From Lachancea thermotolerans CBS 6340 (taxonomy: Eukaryota > Ascomycota > Saccharomycetes > Saccharomycetales > Saccharomycetaceae), in assembly GCF_000142805.1 (NCBI RefSeq), contig NC_013084.1, positions 372,001-436,000 on the forward strand: DNA of 64,000 nt, in the 5' to 3' direction. Positions 47,384 to 57,492 of this stretch are shown in pieces; the first letter of the stretch is position 1; the number at the start of each line of letters is the position of its first letter. The notes below the pieces were generated by a model. The model worked only from the letters and a program-made list of their open reading frames with translations, ran no database searches and had not been told where the DNA came from. The position numbers and the translations under genes were made by a program.

Positions 47384-49726
47384 TTACAGTAACGAGGACT
47401 GGTCCTGGACGAAGGAAGAGCTCTGAAGGGACGAGGGCTTCCTTTGAGGCTGAATAGCCATCGAGAAGCCTGGCGGAAAAGACGGCGAGCTTTGAGCTGA
47501 GGTGTTTATCACTGGGGAAGACGGCGAAGTAACAAAATCGTCGAAATCATCTGGATCGGGTTCCGCGGTGGTCTTTGGAGGTGGTGTTGGTAGCTTTTTG
47601 GGAGCGGAGCGCGAAGGGAGACGCGAAGCGGCAGACGCAGAGCCCTTTGTTAACACAAGGGGCTTCGAAGGTTGTTTTGTGCGAGGTCGCGGCGTAATTG
47701 GGGGCGTTTGCGCAGATGGGGTAGATTTAGGCATCATGGCCGGAACACTGATGCTGCGCGAGGCCTGCGCATCCGGGTCTCGGGGTTTCTGGACGGGCTT
47801 CTCGATGACTTTGCTGAAGTCTGCCTCTTCTCCCGCCATTTGGTGGCCTGTGGTCTCCTTAAGCTTCTGGAGATGAACCCGCTGGATGTCGCCGCTGATT
47901 TTGTTAATCGCTGTATTATAAGCCAGGTACTGGTTGGGCTTCAACGTCATGGCCATTGAGAAATTCCACAGAAGCGGCAAGACCTGCTCGACGAGCACGT
48001 CCTCATTCTCGACAACCGAAGGAAAGAGCTGTAAGAGCTCTAAGCTTTTCATTAGTATTCTTGAGTCTCGCGTTTTCATTGACTTAAAAAGCGGCAAAAC
48101 GTCCTCCACACACGTGTACTTGTCCAGAGTCTTGAGCTCTATCATTTTTTTAAAGCTGGCAACACACGCGTTCTTGACCGTAAGACTGGTTGTTTTGACG
48201 AACAGCTGCGACAGCAGCGTGAAAAGGAAGTTTTTGACCGTGGGGAAGTCGAAAGACTTTAAAATAACATCCAACTTGCCCATCAAAGACTCTTGTAGCT
48301 GAACTGCATCCTCCCCATTATTCTTAGAAAAAACGTACGTGCACAGCGGTTTTAAAACCTTTTCGACAAATAAATCGCCCTTGATTTTTTCTTGGAGAAT
48401 GTCTATGTTGTCAATAAGACTTCGAGTGGCGTTCTCGAGAAGCTTACTAAAGTTGTTTTTTGCCGCGAAATGTGGGTAGACCCTTTCTTGAAAGGAAAGT
48501 TGTGAGAGAGTCATACCAATCTTAGAAATTACAGTCAATAGGGTATTCAAGCACTTAGAATCAATGACCTCTGAAGAGCACATTTGATCTAGTAACTCCA
48601 GCAAAACGGTAAGAAACTTTTTCTGTAAAATTTGAGACGGAAACTGTGGGAGTATATCTAGAAGACCTTGGAGGTAAATGCTTCTTTCTTGAGAGTCCTT
48701 GGTTGGTAGGTCGTCCAAGAACGCGAGCGTCTTGACCAATGGATCCTGAAAGAACTCAATGTCGAGGAATTCTGTTATGTTGTCGAACCTAGAGAACACA
48801 TCTCTATTCATCAATTTTGGTAGGTTGAACCGCAGCTTTTGAGGGACCTTTGAGAAGACATTCTCGAAAGATAGGCGCACCAAGTCTCGTTCATATTTGC
48901 TGTAGTCTTCTTTATAGTCTCCGATGTAGTCTTGGCAAGAAAACAGGTTCTTCTTGTAGTACAAGAAATAAATCAGAAGCCCAAGGGAAAAGAAGTCGTT
49001 CTTGGGCGTGAGCATGTTTTCCATGATTATCTCAGGCGCGCTGTAATTCAGCGGGATGTGCATGAAATGAGGGAAGCGGGGGTTGAAGTCAGGTGTATAC
49101 TGGCCGGTGTTGGAACCGGAAGGCAGCTTTGCGAGGTGACCCAGCCCTGCAATCTTCCAATCGGAGTTTTCGCTTACAAGTATAGATGCAGGCCTCAGAT
49201 CCAGAAGGACCGAGTTGGCACGGTTGTGAATGAAATCGAGTCCTTGAGCTACTTGCAAGATGCCACGCTGGACCACAACATCCGAAGAGCCTGAATCACG
49301 GGTTTGCTTCAGGAAGTCGAGTTCGTCGGAGACTTTGTCGCCAAAAACAGACTCGAGGTTTCCCGTCACGTATTCCGACACAAACATGAAGTTTTTAGAG
49401 TGCTCCTCGAGCGGCTCAATCAAGGCCAGGATGTTAGGGTGCTTAAGTTTAGCCAGCTGGTTGACTTGTGCGCGCAGGATGTCGTATGCGCTCAGAATAA
49501 ACTGCTTGTCCTTCGAAGAAGACTTAGACTTGATAGCACCTGACGTGAGGAGAAAGTTCTCGAAGTGTCTCTTATCGAATATGAACACCGACACTCTAGC
49601 AGAGGTGTTCGCGGAGGACCCATTCTTGGCCCTCCCCGCGTGGACGCTCCATGGCTCTGCAGTGAACGTAGGGGACGACGAATACGAGTAGTTTGAGCTG
49701 ATGCTGGACTTCGATGACCAGAACAT
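47384..49726 (-). CDS. SCY1: Scy1, SCY1-like pseudokinase
   Basis: 780 residues (S. cerevisiae 804). The kinase-like domain (about 25-330) lacks key residues: the catalytic loop reads VLLDLRPASILVS in place of HRDxKxxN, and the DFG position reads GLGHL. HEAT-type repeats follow (about 340-640) and then a Pro/Ser-rich tail. SCY1 family members bind clathrin-coat and COPI components and act in trans-Golgi/endosome traffic and tRNA export. Order NAB3-COA2-SCY1-GUP interleaves chromosomes XVI and VII. Confidence 0.93.
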   Translation of the reverse strand: MFWSSKSSISSNYSYSSSPTFTAEPWSVHAGRAKNGSSANTSARVSVFIFDKRHFENFLLTSGAIKSKSSSKDKQFILSAYDILRAQVNQLAKLKHPNILALIEPLEEHSKNFMFVSEYVTGNLESVFGDKVSDELDFLKQTRDSGSSDVVVQRGILQVAQGLDFIHNRANSVLLDLRPASILVSENSDWKIAGLGHLAKLPSGSNTGQYTPDFNPRFPHFMHIPLNYSAPEIIMENMLTPKNDFFSLGLLIYFLYYKKNLFSCQDYIGDYKEDYSKYERDLVRLSFENVFSKVPQKLRFNLPKLMNRDVFSRFDNITEFLDIEFFQDPLVKTLAFLDDLPTKDSQERSIYLQGLLDILPQFPSQILQKKFLTVLLELLDQMCSSEVIDSKCLNTLLTVISKIGMTLSQLSFQERVYPHFAAKNNFSKLLENATRSLIDNIDILQEKIKGDLFVEKVLKPLCTYVFSKNNGEDAVQLQESLMGKLDVILKSFDFPTVKNFLFTLLSQLFVKTTSLTVKNACVASFKKMIELKTLDKYTCVEDVLPLFKSMKTRDSRILMKSLELLQLFPSVVENEDVLVEQVLPLLWNFSMAMTLKPNQYLAYNTAINKISGDIQRVHLQKLKETTGHQMAGEEADFSKVIEKPVQKPRDPDAQASRSISVPAMMPKSTPSAQTPPITPRPRTKQPSKPLVLTKGSASAASRLPSRSAPKKLPTPPPKTTAEPDPDDFDDFVTSPSSPVINTSAQSSPSFPPGFSMAIQPQRKPSSLQSSSFVQDQSSLL

Positions 49727-49954
49727 GGAGCGAGAGAGGCCGTGTATCTTTGTTTGGTGGAAAACGATATCGCCTCGAAATTCTTGTCGATTTATTTAAA
49801 TTATCTTTCGGAAACACAGTTGATGATGGCTGTGAAAATAAAAGTAAAATGAACACTCAAGGCTTTGAAGAGTTCAGTGGTCGAGAAAGCTCACTTAGAC
49901 TAACGAAAGGATCTATTTCTTTGAGGGATATCATGTTGGAGCTTTGTAGTAGCT

Positions 49955-49967
49955 AAAAAGATAAAAA
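49955..49967 (-). terminator. RNA polymerase III terminator of tRNA-Gly
   Basis: On the minus strand two T5 tracts follow the tRNA (49967-49963 and 49959-49955). Confidence 0.85.
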
Positions 49968-49971
49968 CAAG

Positions 49972-50042
49972 TGCGCAAGCCCGGAATCGAACCGGGGGCC
50001 CATCGATGGCAACGATGGATTTTACCACTAAACCACTTGCGC
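49972..50042 (-). tRNA. tRNA-Gly(GCC)
   Basis: 71 nt on the minus strand. Acceptor stem GCGCAAG/CTTGCGC, D arm GGTTTAGTGGTAAAAT with the A box, anticodon loop TTGCCAT (anticodon GCC) closed by CCATCG/CGATGG, and T arm CCGGTTCGATTCCGG with the B box. No intron. The anticodon stem differs from the S. cerevisiae CCAACG/CGTTGG by a paired change, so pairing is kept. Confidence 0.98.
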
Positions 50043-50974
50043 TTCTTATTAGAAGATTCTGCTACCTTGCTTTTTATCAGTAATTTACAATATCAGTGGC
50101 TCATTGATAATTTCATGTTGGCAAACTGAGACAGCGCAACTGGAAAGTCTGGCTTTGGAAGCATTGCTTGTTGTTTTCAACGTGGGCCTGCTGCTCGCAA
50201 TACAGCCTGGCTATCGGTCATAAAGTGGAATGCTCGTAAGTCTGGTTAGTTCTCCGCTGGGACCTCAACTTATTATTCTATTGAAGGTATGCGTTCATTG
50301 AAACCTTGCAATGTATTCTTACAATGCATTCTTCTAGTGACTCGCTATGATTCCAAGAATAATTCTCATAATTGAATTAAGCACGAAAATCAGAAAAAGG
50401 CAATTTTAGTGCGCAGAGGCGCCTCAGTTTCAAGGACTTAGCACTACGTCCAAAAATATAATCTATTGTGATAAACAGGAATTTTTCTCTTAATACATCA
50501 AATGCTTGGCCAGCTGAGGCGCTTCCTGGCTGTTTTTTTCAAAGCTCGCACGGCCAATTTCACACCCTTCCCCGTCAGCACTCTCCATTCGGTGCCTTTC
50601 GAGGACTGCAAAGTATAAAAATTCGTATATCAGTCTTCCAGTGCCGTGACGCCCTATCTGAAAACCCAAATTGAATTTTCATTCAGTCAGAAACCTTTTC
50701 TCCAGCGACTTAACCATTCCCGTACCTTCAGCCAGGCTACTCGCCTTGTGAGTCGGGTGCTCTCCGGAAAATTACCATAACTCGGAGTTTTGTTGTTCCG
50801 TGGTTGCCGTGGCGATGCTGTTTCGGAGAAAATAACAAAGCGCATTTTTCGAGATTTTTAAGTCTCGTGATATGCGTATACAGTGACATATAATAAAGCG
50901 GATCTATTCAAGCTACAACACAACAATGAATTGGAACGAAGAACTTACCAAAGTCCTCAAACTCGCCGCAAGCC
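50043..50974. other. Intergenic: upstream of tRNA-Gly and GUP1 promoter
   Basis: About 930 bp. No LTR or other mobile element beside the tRNA could be seen, although such sites often hold them. No convincing ORF. Confidence 0.5.
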
Positions 50975-52768
50975 ATGATAGTCGAAATTGGAAACATGCT
51001 TCTACAGCAGATCCTATATTTCTTCTCGCTTAAAATGCTGGACTCGAGACTGGATCCAAGCACGGATGCCAAGCGGGCCCAGAAAGTGAGCATGGGAGCG
51101 TCCAAGAGTCGCTGGCGCACCTTCGAGTTCAAGGTGTATTACGTGATGTTTATCTTGGTGGTGCCGCTAATGATACGCACAGCGATATCTGCGACCAGCG
51201 AACGCAACCCCAACTACGCGAGATTTGAGCCGCTGCTCAGCAAGGGCTGGATTTTAGGGCGCAAAGTCGACAATACCGATAGCCAGTACCGCTTCTTCAG
51301 AGACAACATGCCGCTTTTAGCGGGCCTCATAGTGCTGCATACGGGTCTGAAAAAGGCAGTTTTGCGCACTACCAATGTCCGCAGGGTCCGTTTCGATCTA
51401 GTGTTTGGATTGCTGTTCTTGTTTGCAGCACACGGAGTCAGCGCTCTGCGTGTGCTCCTGCACCTGGTGATAAACTACGCGATTGCCAAGACCTTGAGAA
51501 AGAACTACAGGCTTGCTACGTTCCTGACATGGGTTTACGGCATTAGTACACTATTCTTCAACAACAGCTACAGGAAGTATCCCTTTGGAAATGTTTTATC
51601 GGTCTTAACTCCCCTCGATGGCGCTTTCAAGGGCATAATAGAGCGTTGGGATGTCTTCTTCAACTTTACTCTGCTGAGAATGATAAGCTTCAACATGGAC
51701 TTCCTTGAAAAGTGGGAGCAGGTGGTGACTGGCAAGAAAAACAATTCACCATCCCCCTCGCCTTCCCACGTCAGCAACTTGAAGCCAGAGCTCAAGAGAG
51801 CGGCCTCTTCTGCAACCACTTTGGAGACCATTTGCGAAAACGGCACCACTAACGTTTTACTGGACGAGCGGGCTCGCATGAACGCACCTCACCACATCCA
51901 AGACTACTTATTTGCAAACTATCTTGCTTACGTTACTTACACTCCGCTATTCATCGCGGGACCAATTGTGACCTTCAACGACTACTTATATCAATGCCAG
52001 CAGACTCTTCCCTCCATTAATACCAAAAGAATATTGTACTACGCAGGAAGATTTGTGCTTTGTGTCCTAACCATGGAATTTGTCTTACATTACATCTATG
52101 CCGTTGCGGTCTCGAAGACCAAAGCTTGGGACGGAGACACACCATTCCAAATCTCCATGATTGGGCTTTTCAACCTGAATATAGTCTGGCTGAAGTTGCT
52201 CATCCCATGGAGACTTTTCAGGCTATGGGCCATGATTGATGGCGTTGACGCTCCAGAAAATATGATTCGGTGTGTCGATAATAACTTCAGTGCATTGGCT
52301 TTCTGGAGAGCATGGCATAGATCTTTCAACAAATGGGTAGTCCGCTACGTCTACATACCACTGGGCGGTTCCAAAAATCGTATCTTAACGTCCCTTGCCG
52401 TTTTCTCGTTTGTTGCAATCTGGCACGACATTGAGCTAAAACTTCTTTTGTGGGGGTGGTTGATAGTGCTATTCCTGCTACCAGAAATATTCGCTCAGCG
52501 GTACTTTGCACCATATCGGAAAAGGCCTTGGTATAGATTTGTTAGAGCAATGGGCGCCATTTTGAATATTTGGATGATGATGATTGCAAATTTGTATGGT
52601 TTCTGTTTGGGATACGACGGTACTGTTCATCTAATAAAAGGCTTGTTTTTCACCTGGGCTGGGTTACGGTTCCTCATGGGGGCTAACGTGGCCTTGTTCA
52701 TTGCAGTTCAGGTGATGTTTGAACAAAGAGAGCACGAGAAGAGAAACGGCGTTGACGTCAAATGCTGA
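50975..52768 (+). CDS. GUP1: Gup1, MBOAT-family GPI-anchor remodelling acyltransferase
   Basis: 597 residues (S. cerevisiae Gup1 560). Multispanning, with long near-identical stretches to Gup1: NPNYARFEPLLSKGW, RKVDNTDSQYRFFRDN, LAFWRAWHRSFNKWVVRYVY, IPLGGSKNR and AIWHDIELKLLLWGWL. The MBOAT Asn/His active-site region is around WRAWHRS and the invariant His in IWHDIE. Gup1 puts a C26 fatty acid on the sn-2 position of GPI anchors in the ER. A 45-residue insert relative to yeast (PSPSPSHVSNL... region, about 260-290) is unconserved. It stands for both GUP1 (VII) and GUP2 (XVI). Confidence 0.95.
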   Translation: MIVEIGNMLLQQILYFFSLKMLDSRLDPSTDAKRAQKVSMGASKSRWRTFEFKVYYVMFILVVPLMIRTAISATSERNPNYARFEPLLSKGWILGRKVDNTDSQYRFFRDNMPLLAGLIVLHTGLKKAVLRTTNVRRVRFDLVFGLLFLFAAHGVSALRVLLHLVINYAIAKTLRKNYRLATFLTWVYGISTLFFNNSYRKYPFGNVLSVLTPLDGAFKGIIERWDVFFNFTLLRMISFNMDFLEKWEQVVTGKKNNSPSPSPSHVSNLKPELKRAASSATTLETICENGTTNVLLDERARMNAPHHIQDYLFANYLAYVTYTPLFIAGPIVTFNDYLYQCQQTLPSINTKRILYYAGRFVLCVLTMEFVLHYIYAVAVSKTKAWDGDTPFQISMIGLFNLNIVWLKLLIPWRLFRLWAMIDGVDAPENMIRCVDNNFSALAFWRAWHRSFNKWVVRYVYIPLGGSKNRILTSLAVFSFVAIWHDIELKLLLWGWLIVLFLLPEIFAQRYFAPYRKRPWYRFVRAMGAILNIWMMMIANLYGFCLGYDGTVHLIKGLFFTWAGLRFLMGANVALFIAVQVMFEQREHEKRNGVDVKC

Positions 52769-52817
52769 CTTCTTTATTAAGAGGTATTATCCAAAGTATC
52801 TAGATTCCGGATTGTTT

Positions 52818-53618
52818 TTAACCAACCCTTTTTTTATAGTTACCAGGCGTCTCAAATTTTTTCAAGCTCCAGAGGCCTCTTCGTTCTTTCCTAGCAACTT
52901 GCTCGTGAAAGATGTAAATGTCTCTCTCATCGTCAAATTCTGCTCCAGTTTTCCCTTCGTAGACTACCGCTATACCGTTTTTAACCATTTCAAGGCTGAC
53001 ATTTTTCCACCCAGTCCAGCTCCAAAACTTAACCTTCGCGACGCACCTTCCGTACTGGTCCAATGATAGAGGCTTGATCCACACGAATTTACCGATCAAA
53101 GTATGCCGAAGCCATATAAGAGCTTCCTCGCTGAAAGGTTGTGCTGCGTTTCCAAAGTGAGCTCTTTCGGGGGCGTCGACGCCACACAGGCGGATTGAAA
53201 GTGTCGGCAGATTCCTTCTGCCTTTGAAGGGAACATTCAAGGATTGAAACTTTTCTTGCTCTTTCTGTCTTCTGAGGAAGCGCGGAAAGAATAGTCGCTT
53301 TAGCGAATCGCTACGCTTATTATTAACTTTGTCAAGTTTAGGAGCACTTCTGGCCCATCCCCAGCCCCCCAGGATACCTCCCGGCGTATGAAATAAATGA
53401 AAGTTGTCACCATCTCCGACAGAGGTGACCTTTCCGTATAACCAGTTTTTCCGAAATGCGCTTAATGGAATTTGTGTTACTCTGGTGTACTGTTTGAGGT
53501 ACCTATTGAAAAGGGCGTAACTCGTTAATATGGACCCAGTTAGTGCTGCAGATAGTATAGCAGCTTTGGTGTACAAGATCTGTTGGGAGCTGAGCCGGAC
53601 GGCTCGGTCCTCAGACAT
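52818..53618 (-). CDS. LCL3: Lcl3, mitochondrial thermonuclease-like protein
   Basis: 266 residues (yeast 274). A single N-terminal membrane segment (about 17-37) is followed by a staphylococcal-nuclease domain (about 55-255) with [40 protein letters not shown] and [10 protein letters not shown], holding the Arg-Glu-Arg catalytic set. Yeast Lcl3 is mitochondrial and linked to long chronological life span. It converges on GUP1 with 49 bp between stops. Confidence 0.94.
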
Positions 53619-54644
53619 TTGTCGCTGGTTGAGGTTGATGTAGTGATCATATTTGTATTAATTACTGGGGAACTTGCATGTCGTAGCTCACGTGTGCTCA
53701 AGTGTCTGGAGAATTTGGAATGAAGGCTTCAACCGCGTGGCAACCGTATCTTGGGGATCCTTCAGAGATCGGTAGTCTTTTAAAATCTTCTGACAATTGA
53801 CTCGAACCAAGCGTTTGACCCCATTTATAAACCGAGTTGGTAGATGCTGTTCTTTCGGCTCATATAACAAAAAAGTGAACCAAGAGGTGCATACTCGTGG
53901 CAGACAACCAAAACCGCGGCGCGAGACTCTGGGATGATCTAGGGCATGGTTTCGAGTCAGTTAAACCTCGAGTCTTGAACAGAATTGAAAGTTAAGCAAG
54001 GTTATGGCCCTATAAGAGGGCATTGTACTATATGCTTATATGTTCCTCGATAAAAACACTCCCTCTTGTGTACTTGCCTGTAGGTTCATTATGACGCCGT
54101 CTCCCGTTTTTGTAGGCCATTAAAGGAAGTATATAGGGCGAGACGAACACTGAATATTGCTCCTCATGGAAAAATAATGTTGTGGCAGATAGCAAGTGAC
54201 TAATAACCTAACAAGCTTTGCTGGCGATGCTAATGCATACGCACTATCTTCGAATGCACGTTGGCTATCAAGCCGTTTAGGATCTCCTCGTGAAGAGGAG
54301 CAATACAAAAGTGAATTTGTTACCTAGACTGGGCGAGTAGCTCAACATTTTGTGGTATTCCCTTCGATGAAGGCCATTGTGGAGTTTCTCACGCTTAGAC
54401 AGCAGCTCTCTGGTTTATTGGGTGTTTGATATGCATTTAAATGCCTGAACATGCTCGGAGGTCAAGGAACTATAATGCAGAAAGTCATAAAAGTGACTTG
54501 GTGGTTTGGCATCAAGAGAAAGAATGAAATGTTTTAGCAGATCAGTACTCCACCAGAAAGGGTGCCTTTTAATGAATCAATCAGGCACAAAGGCACTAGT
54601 AACCTTAACGAAATTAAAAAACCCTTAAATTGTCAGTTGAACGT
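53619..54644. other. Intergenic: LCL3 promoter and MAD1 3' flank
   Basis: About 1.03 kb between two minus-strand genes, long for this genome. Small ORFs have no ATG or no features. Contains an inverted repeat CTCCTC-GTGA-GAGGAG at 54284-54299. No tRNA or snoRNA was recognised. Confidence 0.45.
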
Positions 54645-56621
54645 TCAGTCTAAGCTCTTTTGTTGTTTTTCCCAAAGCTGCAATGTTACGCTCGCCAAAA
54701 AACCTGGCATTTGACCTCTTTTGACTACAAATTCCTCTAGAAGAGCATCCCAGCTATCAATATCAGATTGTAAGTTAGATTTTAAGGAGTTATGGTGTAA
54801 GTCTGCCACCAAGTATTTTTCGGGCTTGTAGCAAGAGATCATCTTAACTTTACCGTCAGATTGAAATTCCATTTTGAACCCTAAAAGGGAATTCACAACT
54901 TCAATAAATTCAAGTGATTTTCGGTTGAAAACCTCCCTTAGCCGAGTTGTTTTTTTGTTCAGTTTGAAAATCTCATTTTCCAACTGCTTGACGTCAAACT
55001 CAAGCCTATCGTAAAGAGATCTGGGGACCGAATGTTGATGAGAAATAGCTCCCCCGGCAAGAAGATCTTTATTTTCCTTTAGAAGTAGATCAAGCTGTTT
55101 CCTTTTTACCAGTTGGTCTTTAGAGAAGGGGTTGTCTCTTAATTGCATGATGCGCAGTTTCTTTTGATCCAACTGCCGGAGTTTTGTGACCTTTGTTTCA
55201 AGCATAGCGATGGTCTCCAAGGAAGCTGTGAGTTTGCGATTGAGATCCACGTTTTCAAGTTGTAATTCATTCAAGCGCTGAGAATAGTTCAGAGCGATAT
55301 CATCACTTGTCTTACGCTTTTTGAAAGATGACACAGCATCTCCCCTAGTCATCAGTTCTTCGTTGAGTCTCTTAAGTTCGTTAGTGAGATCTTCGGTCTT
55401 GTTTTTATAATTTTCAACTAAATCTCCCAATGAACCAGCATTCTCTTTGTTATGGTCTTCAGGGTTGTCTTCTATAGGCAAAAGATTGTCAAGCTGGTTC
55501 CGCAGGATTTTGCACTCTTCAAAAGACAACAACTTTTGCTGCTCGATTTCGTAATTCAGCTTTTTGAGATTAAGTATGCTTGTTTCATAGTTCTTGTTTA
55601 TTTCCAGGAGCTGATTACGCTCAAGCGCAAGCTCATCGTTTAGAACCTTGACATTATTGATGTCAAGTTGCAGTTTTGAGTTAGTGTTGACTAATCCAAG
55701 ATTTTCATGCTTCAGTAATGTCCACTCTTTAACTATCTCCTCAGGCCTTGTTTTGGTACCCTCGTCTTTAGAAGTGCTGAAACTATTCCAAAAAGAAAGC
55801 TGAGACTGCAGGTTGATATTTTCAAGTTCCAAGTCCTGGACTTGTCTTTCCAGCGGTCCCTGTTGTTCCTGTCTGGTCTTTAGTCTTTCGTTTTCTGATA
55901 ATAGAAACTGGTAAGAGTCCCGAGAAACGCGAAGCTTTTTAAGCTCATTTGCTTGTTCTAAGTTCGCCTTCTCGAGGGTTTTAGAAAACTTTATCTGCTC
56001 TTCAAGCAGATTATTAAGGGTTGTGAGCTCTGCCAGCTCCTCTGTTGAGTAGTTGTGGTGGGCCATAACAACCCTGGAAGCTTTAATACTTGCTATTTCA
56101 TCGTCACGTTGCGCGACAGCCGATTGTAGCTCTTTTAATTGGCGATTCTGGGACTCAATTTCTTCCTCATATCTTTTAAGCAGTGATTTACTACTTTCAG
56201 ACTCAATCTTGGAATTTTGATATTTATTCTCAAGTTCTGACACCTTGGACCGCGACTCCGATCGGAGCTGCTCAATGTCCCTTTCCTTCTCGGCCAACTT
56301 CTGCCTTAAGATAAAGCTTTGTGTATCCTGCGTTGTTTTGAGCTCTGAAAGTTGTTCCTCCAAAGCTTTAACTTTACTTTCAAGCTCGGTATTTGTGTCA
56401 TAAAGATATTTCGTATCGCCTAATGCTTTCTCAAGCTCGTCCAAGTTAGTTCTATACTTTTTGTCCAGGGTTGATAGTTCTCGCTGTAATGATAACTTCT
56501 CGATTTCGAACTCATTCTGCATTGCATTCATCCTGTATTTGAGAGAAACAGCATGTCTTTGCGTACTATCAGGCGACATCGGCCGCTCCAAAAATGGGGA
56601 AGACCCGGTGCTATCGCTCAT
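54645..56621 (-). CDS. MAD1: Mad1, spindle assembly checkpoint protein
   Basis: 658 residues (S. cerevisiae 749), nearly all coiled coil from about 20 to 560. The C-terminal RWD-like domain (about 575-650) follows the helix TTRLREVFNRKSLEFIEVVNSLLGFKMEF, which aligns with the human RLKEVF region. The RLK motif used for Bub1 binding reads RLR here. Mad1 sits at unattached kinetochores, recruits Mad2 and drives its conversion to the closed form. It is divergent from MMS2, with 138 bp between the starts, as on chromosome VII. Confidence 0.95.
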   Translation of the reverse strand: MSDSTGSSPFLERPMSPDSTQRHAVSLKYRMNAMQNEFEIEKLSLQRELSTLDKKYRTNLDELEKALGDTKYLYDTNTELESKVKALEEQLSELKTTQDTQSFILRQKLAEKERDIEQLRSESRSKVSELENKYQNSKIESESSKSLLKRYEEEIESQNRQLKELQSAVAQRDDEIASIKASRVVMAHHNYSTEELAELTTLNNLLEEQIKFSKTLEKANLEQANELKKLRVSRDSYQFLLSENERLKTRQEQQGPLERQVQDLELENINLQSQLSFWNSFSTSKDEGTKTRPEEIVKEWTLLKHENLGLVNTNSKLQLDINNVKVLNDELALERNQLLEINKNYETSILNLKKLNYEIEQQKLLSFEECKILRNQLDNLLPIEDNPEDHNKENAGSLGDLVENYKNKTEDLTNELKRLNEELMTRGDAVSSFKKRKTSDDIALNYSQRLNELQLENVDLNRKLTASLETIAMLETKVTKLRQLDQKKLRIMQLRDNPFSKDQLVKRKQLDLLLKENKDLLAGGAISHQHSVPRSLYDRLEFDVKQLENEIFKLNKKTTRLREVFNRKSLEFIEVVNSLLGFKMEFQSDGKVKMISCYKPEKYLVADLHHNSLKSNLQSDIDSWDALLEEFVVKRGQMPGFLASVTLQLWEKQQKSLD

Positions 56622-56759
56622 CTGTATAGCCGCAGCGCCCTTTTACTCGGTAGCGGCTTGTTATCACTTCAAGAACCATAATTATTTTTTTAACTACACT
56701 ATCGATGTCTCGAATCACTAACCAACCTACAAAAGCAAGCTGAAGACTAAAACCGCAAG

Positions 56760-57239
56760 ATGTCTCGCGTGTATGTTGCTGACTACTTATTCTGAACCTG
56801 ATTCTCTGTTCTCGTACTAATTCTTATTTATAGCCCTAGAAGTTTTCGGTTGCTGGAAGAATTAGAAAAGGGCGAAAAGGGCATGGGCCCAGAATCATGC
56901 AGTTACGGACTGGCTCACAGTGATGATATTACGATGACACACTGGAACGGTACGATCCTCGGTCCTCCACATAGCAACCACGAGAATCGCATATACTCTG
57001 TTGCCATTGAGTGCGGCGAGGCCTATCCCGATCAGCCCCCAAAAATTAGGTTTCTGTCGAAAGTGAATCTCCCTTGCGTCGACCAGAATACCGGAGAGGT
57101 GAAGAAAGAGCAGTTCAGCACACTGCGCGACTGGAAGCGATCTTATACTATGGAAACTCTCCTGCTAGATCTACGCAAAGAGATGGCTCTACCCTCCAAC
57201 AAGAAGCTTCCTCAGCCGGCCGAGGGTACTACTTTCTAA
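56760..57239 (+). CDS. MMS2: Mms2, ubiquitin-conjugating enzyme variant, two exons
   Basis: Exons 56760-56770 and 56834-57239 give 138 residues (yeast 137). The first exon is 11 nt (MSRV...), the donor is GTATGT, the branch TACTAAT and the acceptor TAG; the joined protein begins MSRVPRSFRLLEELEKGEKG. UEV fold without the catalytic Cys: HNENRI... region reads HSNHENRIYSVAIECG and LPCVDQNTGEVKKEQFSTLRDW. Mms2 pairs with Ubc13 to make K63-linked chains on PCNA with Rad5 in error-free damage tolerance. Confidence 0.97.
56771..56833 (+). other. MMS2 intron
   Basis: 63 nt, GTATGT...TACTAAT...TAG. Very short for a yeast intron and in the same place as in S. cerevisiae MMS2. Confidence 0.95.
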
Positions 57240-57492
57240 GTGTTAACGTACATAACTTACATATGAGCGCAACGAAATAGAGTCATTAAGAAGACTCGGT
57301 GATTTCGGAAGCTAAAGAGTCATCAAGATATTTTATCAAACCTTGAAATTTTATCGTGGTTGAGTTTTTGAAAAAACATCAGCTTTCATTTTAGAAGTAC
57401 CCTTTCTAAGAAAACCTGCCCTGAGTCAAAGTGGTAGATCTCCGAACTGCCATAGTTTTGTTGTGAGCATTCTTCATCCAGAAATCCGCCAA

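Noticed and set aside
49714-49956. 80-codon ORF divergent from SCY1
   Set aside because: Overlaps the SCY1 start codon region and shows no conserved feature.
50043-50300. Search for an LTR element beside tRNA-Gly
   Set aside because: No TGTTG...CAACA ends, no terminal repeats and no element-like ORF.
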